Shown piece after piece: positions 1 to 5,206 of a stretch of 9,655 nt of DNA. The position numbers were made by a program, and so were the translations under genes. Below the pieces are notes generated by a model, which worked only from the letters and a program-made list of their open reading frames with translations, had not been told where the DNA came from and did not search any database. The DNA lies in the NCBI GenBank assembly GCA_030638785.1, contig DAOWDY010000124.1:1-9655 (forward strand), given 5' to 3'. Source of the stretch: Candidatus Thorarchaeota archaeon (GTDB taxonomy: Archaea; Asgardarchaeota; Thorarchaeia; Thorarchaeales; Thorarchaeaceae). The stretch's first letter is position 1. Each line of letters opens with the position of its first letter.

Positions 1-1
1 C

Positions 2-784
2 CAGTTTATTGAAAGGTTCACTTCTATAACGTTCAATTATGTATTCGCCCCAGAGGTAGAACTGATTGAGGTTGGAGGTACTCTGGAAAATCCTAGGATT
101 TCTTGGACAATTTCAGATCAGAATGCACTTGATAACCATGATTGGTCTTTGTTCCTGTCACATAACGGTGGTTTAAGCTACGATTTCTTGGGAAGGGGTG
201 ATGTGGAATGGTTCTACGAATGGGACGCAGGGAATTATCCATATCAGGAATATATTGTGAAACTTGTTGTAAGAGATTGGACTGAAGCACAGGATACTGC
301 ATTTTCGCCTTCTTTCTATGCTGGAGTGGAGATGCCAATTGATATCACTCATCCTGTAGACATGGAGATCCTTGTCAGTGGTCCTCCATCATACATAACT
401 TGGATTCCAACATGTGGCGTAAAACTCAATTACGAGATACTCCTGGATAACAGACTTTATCTAATGGGTGTTTGGAGTCAAGGGAGTATTGTACTGGACC
501 TAGGTCAGCTTGATGTGGGAACCTATACCTTTGAGATCATTCTCACAGAACCGCAAACCGATTGTTTCCTCTCAGACATCGTATCTGTGACAGTTCTAGC
601 TGGGATCCTTGAGGAGACCCTTTCAAATCAGGATCCGATGTTCCAATCAGCTGATATTCTGCAATGGGTTCGAACTGGAATCGCAGTAGGTTCTTTATCT
701 GTCATAGTAGTTTTATCGATTGCAATTCTCAAAGCACGTAAGACGAGAAGAGGCTACTGGGAATCGTCCTTTGAATTTCAATGA
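2..784 (+). CDS. C-terminal part of a membrane-anchored surface protein (FnIII-like + Ig-like + TM), 5' truncated by window edge
   Basis: The frame is open from base 2 to the TGA at 782-784, giving 260 visible residues; the true start lies upstream of the window. Visible residues about 10-110 form an FnIII-like beta domain containing WTISDQN and a following LSHNGG turn. These align by eye with WSISDQN...LSADEG and WSTTDRN...LSIDGG in the two complete paralogs downstream. Residues about 115-200 form a second beta-rich Ig-like domain (ITWIPTCGVKLNYEILLDN), comparable to the third domain of the 501-aa paralog. A hydrophobic helix at about 224-244 and a basic tail (KARKTRRG) indicate one C-terminal transmembrane anchor with the bulk outside the cell. 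No catalytic motif is visible in this part. The missing N-terminus could hold a PPC-like domain as in the paralogs, or an enzyme such as a subtilisin-like protease, since such beta domains often follow one. Function unknown; likely adhesion or surface-layer interaction (inference). Confidence 0.85.
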   Translation, partial: QFIERFTSITFNYVFAPEVELIEVGGTLENPRISWTISDQNALDNHDWSLFLSHNGGLSYDFLGRGDVEWFYEWDAGNYPYQEYIVKLVVRDWTEAQDTAFSPSFYAGVEMPIDITHPVDMEILVSGPPSYITWIPTCGVKLNYEILLDNRLYLMGVWSQGSIVLDLGQLDVGTYTFEIILTEPQTDCFLSDIVSVTVLAGILEETLSNQDPMFQSADILQWVRTGIAVGSLSVIVVLSIAILKARKTRRGYWESSFEFQ

Positions 785-799
785 TTAAAACATTTCAAA

Positions 800-823
800 T
801 GTTCCAGAATTAGAATGATATCA
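800..823 (+). repeat. Copy A of a 24-bp intergenic repeat (TGTTCCAGAATTAGAAT...)
   Basis: This 24-bp stretch begins 16 bp after the stop of the first gene. Its first 17 bases (TGTTCCAGAATTAGAAT) are identical to 905-921, and the rest differs by a G/C change and the last base. A third related copy lies at 2397-2420 with 21 of 24 positions matching. Copies B and C sit exactly 80 bp before an ATG. Copy A has no recognisable gene start 80 bp downstream, so it may be a leftover of a lost promoter or duplication joint. Role unknown. Confidence 0.6.
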
Positions 824-904
824 GGAAGATGTGCATTGAATTCCAGGCATGAAGCGGTAGGTCTTAATGGTGAGCAAATATTTCCTTAAATCAAGGGAAT
901 TTCC

Positions 905-984
905 TGTTCCAGAATTAGAATCATATCCAAATTGTAACCATACAAATGTGAGTCGATTCTCTTCGTCTCTGGGGCTGTGGCGAG
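905..984 (+). promoter_or_regulatory. 80-bp upstream module of the 461-aa gene (copy B), shared with the stub gene at 2477
   Basis: An ungapped hand alignment with 2397-2476 gives 51 of 80 identical bases, concentrated at both ends. The distal box starts TGTTCCAGAATTAGAAT at 905, and the proximal box TTCTCTTCGTCTCTGGGG at 957-974 is identical in both copies. Both boxes keep exactly the same distance to the ATG. A degenerate TATA-like stretch (CATACAAATG, 939-948) lies where the other copy has TAATATAATT. The GGGG at 971-974 is the nearest thing to a ribosome-binding site. Conservation could be plain common descent after duplication, or retained regulatory sites. Confidence 0.5.
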
Positions 985-2370
985 ATGTATAGGATCTCCA
1001 AGGTATTGCTAGCCGGATGCATCCTCATCCTCGCGCTCCAAATATTGAGCCCTCCACAGCCCCTGATTCCCAATTACTCCTCTGGAGAAATTCGTAATTT
1101 TATTGAGTCTGATGATTATTCTAGAAACATATCTGGACAAACTCCAAATATTAGAGTCGTAGAGTTCGTAGAAAATGAGAGTAATGATCAGATATTGGAT
1201 AATGGTAGTTCAGCTCATCTATACTATTACTCAACTGAAACTCCAGAGCTCAAAGAGATAAACGACAACGATACAATAGTTTCTGATGAAGTTTCTACTG
1301 AAATATTTCTACTTGGGGCAATTGAATTAGAAGATGATCCAGATACATCAGTAATGAATACTTCTTTGGGTGTCGGAACTGGAGTCCTATTTGAAAGACA
1401 AGGATCCCTCATAGTTCCCGATGGTTCTTATGATCCATTCTCTGGACCAATAGACACAACCCAATTCGCTTGGGACTACGTTGAAGGAATCGGTGAGGGT
1501 GACAACGTAGATATCGAAGTAGACTTTACTAACGGCGACTGTGACATCATGGTCTGGTGGGCAGACACCGACAACACCACATGGTCATATAGTAACAACC
1601 TTGTTGCAGACCAGATGGTTACTGGAGGACATCCAGAGGTCGGTTCGTTCGTTGCAGACCGTTCTGGAAGTCTCGCAGTTGGTATATTCGACTATAATCT
1701 TACCGCAGGTCAATACACCGTTACAGTCGACACAAGGATTGGGGTATATCATTCAGCTATAGGAAATGAAGTTGAATCTAGTCTTTTCGTTTATGAAGAT
1801 TCAATATATGCATGGTTCGATCTGGTTGGGATGTTAGCAAATGGAACTACCATAGAGAGACATATCTCTGGTGTTAGAATAGTAACCACATTCAATCCAG
1901 AAATTGAGAATCTAAGAGTTTCAGGTTCTGGTGCTGTAAAGACCATAGAATGGAGTATTAGTGATCAAAACAGTTTCAATCCACACACCTATAATATACT
2001 TCTATCAGCAGATGAAGGTCAAACATTTCAACTCCTAGATACTGATCTTACTGACACATCATACACTTGGGATTCTACAGGATTCATGATGGGTATGTAT
2101 TGTTTCAAGGTTAGCGCTCTCTATTCATCAGGTTTGGAGGTGTCTGCGGTTTCTTCTCTATTCGATGCAGGAACAGTTCATACTGGCGGTCCCATTGTTG
2201 TAAGCAATACAACTACTGAAGACGTTGTGATCACATCTACGTATCAAGGAAATACGTCTCTATTACTAACCGGTTTCAGTATTGGAATAACAATTGGTTC
2301 AGTGTCCATCATCGTTATGGTACTCGTTCAAACCTTTCGATATTATCGCAAAGATTCATTGCCACAATAA
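985..2370 (+). CDS. Secreted, single-TM surface protein with PPC-like and FnIII-like beta domains (461 aa)
   Basis: Predicted type I membrane protein of unknown function. Residues 1-22 are a signal peptide (R3, K6, then a hydrophobic core). Residues 30-135 are an acidic, low-similarity linker. Residues about 139-250 form a beta domain resembling the PPC (pre-peptidase C-terminal) fold, with VWWADTDNTTW, HPEVGSFVA and a closing GQYTVTVDT. Residues about 303-395 are FnIII-like (WSISDQN, LSADEG, YTWDSTGF). A Thr-rich stalk (396-424) precedes a transmembrane helix at about 426-449 and the tail RYYRKDSLPQ. About ten N-x-S/T sequons fit an extracellular N-glycosylated protein. The 501-aa gene downstream matches through the first two domains but has an extra Ig-like domain that is absent here. 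The ATG at 985 is chosen because the signal peptide starts there and the same start position is kept in the stub at 2477. Likely role is surface structure or adhesion (inference). Real gene: high confidence; function: low. Confidence 0.9.
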   Translation: MYRISKVLLAGCILILALQILSPPQPLIPNYSSGEIRNFIESDDYSRNISGQTPNIRVVEFVENESNDQILDNGSSAHLYYYSTETPELKEINDNDTIVSDEVSTEIFLLGAIELEDDPDTSVMNTSLGVGTGVLFERQGSLIVPDGSYDPFSGPIDTTQFAWDYVEGIGEGDNVDIEVDFTNGDCDIMVWWADTDNTTWSYSNNLVADQMVTGGHPEVGSFVADRSGSLAVGIFDYNLTAGQYTVTVDTRIGVYHSAIGNEVESSLFVYEDSIYAWFDLVGMLANGTTIERHISGVRIVTTFNPEIENLRVSGSGAVKTIEWSISDQNSFNPHTYNILLSADEGQTFQLLDTDLTDTSYTWDSTGFMMGMYCFKVSALYSSGLEVSAVSSLFDAGTVHTGGPIVVSNTTTEDVVITSTYQGNTSLLLTGFSIGITIGSVSIIVMVLVQTFRYYRKDSLPQ

Positions 2371-2396
2371 CTGTTTCACACTAACGTTTGTGATCC

Positions 2397-2476
2397 TGTT
2401 CCAAGAGTAGAATGATATCATTTCTTTTAGTAATATAATTCGAGACAGTTCTCTTCGTCTCTGGGGGTTGTGTTCG
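2397..2476 (+). promoter_or_regulatory. 80-bp upstream module of the stub gene (copy C)
   Basis: This starts 26 bp after the stop of the 461-aa gene. It carries the distal repeat at 2397-2420, a good archaeal TATA-like element TAATATAATT at 2431-2440, and the proximal box TTCTCTTCGTCTCTGGGG at 2449-2466. All are at the same distances from the ATG at 2477 as in the module before 985. The TATA position would place a transcription start near 2462, inside the conserved proximal box. The promoter may therefore still fire although the gene behind it is broken. Confidence 0.5.
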
Positions 2477-2684
2477 ATGAAAGGACGGCATAGGATTGCA
2501 TCGTCTCTGCTGGCGATATTTTGCATTTCTCTCTTGCTTTTTCCAGCTCTGAGAACACAGCCCCGACATCTTATTACTAATAGAATAATAGCCTCATGCC
2601 TTTGACAGCATGAGATTTTCGTCAAATTTCATTGAGCGTTTATCTCCTGAAGTAGACTTGAGAGATCGCTCTAGTAGAAGCTAA
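2477..2684 (+). pseudogene. Decayed fourth paralog: signal-peptide stub of a surface protein
   Basis: The ATG at 2477 opens a 42-residue frame ending in TGA at 2603-2605. The product is a basic start (MKGRHR), a hydrophobic core (SLLAIFCISLLLFP) and then TQPRHLITN, which parallels PPQPLIPN in the 461-aa paralog. Similarity to that gene continues past the stop but in another frame: 2612-2636 resembles 1087-1107 at the DNA level and encodes SSNFIER against IRNFIES. The stretch up to TAA 2682-2684 then gives DRSSRS against DYSRN. A stop plus a frame change inside a homologous stretch is the pattern of a decayed gene. The body (PPC, FnIII, TM) is missing, so a deletion probably removed it. An alternative is a genuine 42-aa secreted or membrane peptide using the old promoter. 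The stub reading is well supported; the homology beyond 2605 is weaker. Confidence 0.6.
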
Positions 2685-2859
2685 TCGCTTCATTGTTTTA
2701 CGTTTCTTGGTCTGAAGTAGTTTTGCAAGTGCCACTGTATCACCTTCTAGTCAGGTAGGCATAACCCATTGCTTCGGTTATCACTGCCGTGTTGTTCTTC
2801 TTCTCAGAATCTGTTCGGTTCTTGTTTGTATGAATCATTGTGTTTCAAATTACTATAGA

Positions 2860-2922
2860 GTGGTCACAGCATATTGTAATTCTGAGCAAAACTGACCAAT
2901 ATTCTGGGCAGTTAGTGACCAC
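2860..2922. repeat. Bipartite inverted repeat upstream of the zinc-ribbon membrane protein gene
   Basis: GTGGTCAC at 2860-2867 is a perfect reverse complement of GTGACCAC at 2915-2922. The adjacent CAGCATATTG (2867-2876) pairs in 9 of 10 positions with CAATATTCTG (2897-2906). An 8-nt insertion in the right arm (2907-2914) separates the two blocks. As RNA this would be a long bulged stem with a loop of about 20 nt; as DNA it could be paired binding sites or the scar of a small element. Confidence 0.5.
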
Positions 2923-2930
2923 AATGTCGG

Positions 2931-2953
2931 ATTAGTTACACTAATTTACTATA
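2931..2953 (+). promoter_or_regulatory. Palindrome plus TATA-like element before the 190-aa gene
   Basis: ATTAGT (2931-2936), a TAC spacer and ACTAAT (2940-2945) form a perfect inverted repeat. It abuts TTTACTATA, with the ACTATA core at 2948-2953. A start site about 25 bp downstream of the TATA would fall near 2976-2980, leaving a leader shorter than 12 nt before the ATG at 2986. A GGTG at 2975-2978 is a weak ribosome-binding candidate. The palindrome's place next to the TATA suits an operator for a dimeric regulator (inference). Confidence 0.4.
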
Positions 2954-2985
2954 CAACTTCCCCATCTGATGATTGGTGTTATCTA

Positions 2986-3558
2986 ATGGGGACCCGGCGA
3001 CAGTACTTCGATGAACCAATAGTACGAATTGGCATTGAAGACGCCAGATTCCCTCGGATGTGCCCGATTTGTGGAGCGGATGCTGAGCATGCAGCTCGTA
3101 TATCAGCATCGCCTCATAAAATCGAGAATCCTCGTTATGCCACTAGGAAGAAATCTCGCCTGATGTCTAATGGCACAAAGACCCTCATGGTTTACGTCTG
3201 TGATGAGCACTACCAATCAGATGAAGGTCAAGGTAATTCAAGAGTTGCTTGTACGTTAGGAAGTGGATTGATGGTGGCAATGTTGCTATTTGCCATTATG
3301 ATTGCTGGTGGAGATATATGGTCTGGGAGACCAGTCAACTATGTCTTCTATGCAATCGTTTTCCTTTTCTCTGTAGTGCTGATATTCAGTTTTTTTGCAT
3401 TCAGACCTGGCCCTCTCGCGTCTTCAATCAAGGTGATTGGGTTTGATCTTGGTTTCAGAAATATCTGGCTACAATTCAAGAGAGCTGACTATCGAGAACG
3501 ATTTGTTGAAGAGAATGCAATGAAGGTCGAACTTGTACGATGGATAGCTAAACTCTAG
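2986..3558 (+). CDS. Zinc-ribbon-like two-TM membrane protein (190 aa), function unknown
   Basis: I do not recognise a named family. Residues 25-30 read MCPICG, and residues 72-75 read CDEH. The set C26-x2-C29 ... C72-x2-H75 suits a four-ligand zinc-ribbon-like site split by a basic, probably flexible segment (TRKKSR, 53-58). Two hydrophobic helices follow at about 88-108 and 118-139, forming a hairpin with a short loop (DIWSGRPVN). The C-terminus (about 148-190) is soluble, with FDLGFRNIWLQFKRADYRERFVEENA resembling the F.N..Y...F...N endings of other small membrane proteins. No signal peptide is seen, so the zinc site and tail are probably both cytoplasmic. It lies between surface-protein genes on the same strand, 89 bp before the 501-aa gene, and could be co-transcribed with it. 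Role unknown; a membrane-associated adaptor is one possibility (inference). Confidence 0.85.
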   Translation: MGTRRQYFDEPIVRIGIEDARFPRMCPICGADAEHAARISASPHKIENPRYATRKKSRLMSNGTKTLMVYVCDEHYQSDEGQGNSRVACTLGSGLMVAMLLFAIMIAGGDIWSGRPVNYVFYAIVFLFSVVLIFSFFAFRPGPLASSIKVIGFDLGFRNIWLQFKRADYRERFVEENAMKVELVRWIAKL

Positions 3559-3560
3559 AA

Positions 3561-3638
3561 TGATTATAGATAATCGCGTAGAACCAAACCTGCAAAAGGT
3601 ATCCTTCTTCAAATTTCTGATACTAGGTAAGATACCTT
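3561..3638 (+). promoter_or_regulatory. Short intergenic region with TATA-like element and a stem-loop next to the ribosome-binding site of the 501-aa gene
   Basis: ATTATAGATAAT (about 3562-3573) is TATA-like and would predict a start near 3593. Right there begins AAGGTATC (3596-3603), a perfect 8-bp reverse complement of GATACCTT (3631-3638), with a 27-nt loop. The 3' arm ends one base before GGAG (3639-3642), the likely ribosome-binding site of the next gene. Such a leader stem could influence translation, but an 8-bp stem with a long loop may also be chance. Confidence 0.3.
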
Positions 3639-3647
3639 GGAGTACCG

Positions 3648-5153
3648 GTGAAGATGCAGAGGAGAATCATAATCGTAGTTGCATTCTTGACATTCTGTTT
3701 TCTATACCCCGGCGTGACACCCCAACCGATGAACTCAACTGCAATTGACACAACTCCAACAAAAAGTAACATCTTGGGGGATGGAGAATCAAATCCCTTC
3801 GAAGTCACATGGTGGTCTAGAGATAATCAAGGACCTGTTGAACTTCAGGATAATGACATTGTTGATGGTGATCGAATTGAAGTCCTAGCTACATTTCCCA
3901 ATTCAACAGAGAACCCTGAGGATAACATTGTCAATATTCAATGGAGTGCATCTAGCGGCTTCATAGAGTCTAGGAATGGAACGTTGCTCATACCTGATGA
4001 TGGGTACGAACCATTCATTCAGGGTCTCCAACTTGATCAGCTGGTCTGGGAGCGTTTTGACGGAATTCAGATAGGTAATAATGTAAGACTAACACTATTC
4101 CACAATAACTCGGATACAGATGCTTTGGTTTATTGGGCTGATCAAGATAATCAGACATGGTATACTGATGCAGGTCTTACGGCACGCCAAATGGCAACCC
4201 AAGCGTTACCCGAAACAGGTTCATTTGTTGCAAATCGTGCTGGTTCAATAGTGGTTGGGATATATTGTTACGATTATCAACCAGGTCATTACAATCTGAT
4301 TGTGGATACTACTGACGAAGCTAATGGAAAAGTTGATGGGAATACTGTTGTTTGCGAAACATGGCAATGGGAAAAAAATGTAACTCTCTCGTTTGATTTC
4401 ACTGCAACTACAGATATGGGTCAATTAATTAAACAAAGCTTGAATAATGTGACTTTCAATAATTTCTTTGCTCCGCAAATAAGTACCGTTGACATTGTAG
4501 CAGACGGAGCATTACGCTATATATCATGGAGCACTACAGACCGCAACCTCTTCGAAACACATCACTATGAGATTCGGCTCTCAATAGATGGGGGTTACAC
4601 CTATTTATTACTTTCAACAGGTGTCACAAGAAACTCCTATGTCTGGAATACAGCTGGATTCGATGATTACGAGGTATGTAGAATTCAAATCACTGCAATC
4701 GATTCAGTTGGTCTCTCAAGTTCTGCAGTTTCCTCGATATTTTCCATTGGTGCAAATGCGGATTTCACTGGATCCTTTTGGTATGCTACTACAGCGAGTG
4801 GAAACTCTAGCTATATCTGGGGTTCCATTGATAACAAAGTGAGCTGGCAGGTTTGGATTGAAAATTACAATCCCATGGAATACGAGGTGTTCATCGATAG
4901 TGAAATTATCAGAACTGGTTGGACAAACGGTGAAGAGATTTCCGTTGATGCTGATGGCCTTTCTATTGGATTGCACATGTTCACTCTAGCTCTGATATCT
5001 GATGCAGAAAGAAGGAATGATACCGTCTATGTTGAAGTCCTCCCTGATCCTCATGAGGTAGTCTTACAATCGTTTAGTTCGGGATCAGCGGGAGTCCTCA
5101 TAGTTGCCATCCTGTTTCTAGCTGAACTCTCTAGACGATATCGCCGACGCTAG
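3648..5153 (+). CDS. Secreted, single-TM surface protein with PPC-like, FnIII-like and Ig-like domains (501 aa)
   Basis: Paralog of the 461-aa protein with one more domain. The start is either GTG at 3648 (5 nt after GGAG) or ATG at 3654 (11 nt after it); both give a signal peptide (RRIIIVVAFLTFCFLYPG). The PPC-like domain spans about 105-222, with VYWADQDNQTW, LPETGSFVA and GHYNLIVDTTD. The FnIII-like domain spans about 275-368 (WSTTDRN, LSIDGG, YVWNTAGF, SVGLSSSAVSS). An Ig-like domain spans about 385-466 (VSWQVWIENYNPMEYEVFIDSEII). The transmembrane helix is at about 478-494, followed by SRRYRRR. Around nine N-glycosylation sequons are visible. No enzyme motif is present. The extra domain matches the position of the last domain in the gene ending at 784, so the 461-aa copy probably lost it or the other two gained it. 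Its upstream DNA does not share the 80-bp module of its paralog. Likely surface adhesion or structure (inference). Confidence 0.9.
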   Translation: MKMQRRIIIVVAFLTFCFLYPGVTPQPMNSTAIDTTPTKSNILGDGESNPFEVTWWSRDNQGPVELQDNDIVDGDRIEVLATFPNSTENPEDNIVNIQWSASSGFIESRNGTLLIPDDGYEPFIQGLQLDQLVWERFDGIQIGNNVRLTLFHNNSDTDALVYWADQDNQTWYTDAGLTARQMATQALPETGSFVANRAGSIVVGIYCYDYQPGHYNLIVDTTDEANGKVDGNTVVCETWQWEKNVTLSFDFTATTDMGQLIKQSLNNVTFNNFFAPQISTVDIVADGALRYISWSTTDRNLFETHHYEIRLSIDGGYTYLLLSTGVTRNSYVWNTAGFDDYEVCRIQITAIDSVGLSSSAVSSIFSIGANADFTGSFWYATTASGNSSYIWGSIDNKVSWQVWIENYNPMEYEVFIDSEIIRTGWTNGEEISVDADGLSIGLHMFTLALISDAERRNDTVYVEVLPDPHEVVLQSFSSGSAGVLIVAILFLAELSRRYRRR

Positions 5154-5181
5154 AGGGTGGGATTTGTAACAATCTGAAGAT

Positions 5182-5204
5182 GGAAGAGGGGAAATCCCTC
5201 TTTC
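5182..5204. terminator. Hairpin between convergent genes
   Basis: GGAAGAGGG (5182-5190) pairs with CCCTCTTTC (5196-5204) over 9 bp including one G-U, around a GAAAT loop. It sits 28 bp after the stop of the 501-aa gene and 2 bp beyond the stop of ppdK, so it could serve both. The T-run usual for archaeal termination is short on either strand, so a 3'-end stabilising role is equally possible. Confidence 0.4.
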
Positions 5205-5206
5205 GC

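Larger units (their letters stand above)
2685..2985. other. Intergenic stretch without a convincing gene
   Basis: No convincing coding frame is visible. On the minus strand two short frames are open: 2838 to 2740 (32 aa, Lys/Asn-rich) and 2735 to 2640 (31 aa from GTG, Lys/Arg-rich). They lie in different frames and could be one frameshifted gene, but neither has a ribosome-binding site and the composition could come from the T-rich + strand. The right third holds a bipartite inverted repeat (2860-2922) and a short palindrome with a TATA-like element (2931-2953), described separately. No transposase motif or tRNA fold is seen. Confidence 0.5.

Noticed and set aside
867..992. 41-codon + strand ORF overlapping the start of the 461-aa gene, a possible upstream regulatory ORF
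   Set aside because: The matching frame in the duplicated module at 2397-2476 is closed by stops, there is no clear ribosome-binding site, and the peptide has no recognisable features.
1009..1020. LAGC in the 461-aa signal peptide, resembling a lipoprotein lipobox
   Set aside because: The hydrophobic core continues for about nine residues after the Cys, so cleavage there is unlikely; the protein also has a C-terminal TM, and the paralog lacks the motif.
800..2420. Three copies of the TGTTCCAGAATTAGAAT repeat considered as a CRISPR or mobile-element signature
   Set aside because: Copies are irregularly spaced (105 bp and about 1.5 kb), all in the same orientation; two are tied to gene starts at fixed distance, so promoter duplication explains them better.
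3560..3748. 62-aa + strand ORF starting just after the 190-aa gene
   Set aside because: It runs through the leader and out-of-frame into the signal peptide of the 501-aa gene, with no ribosome-binding site or plausible composition.
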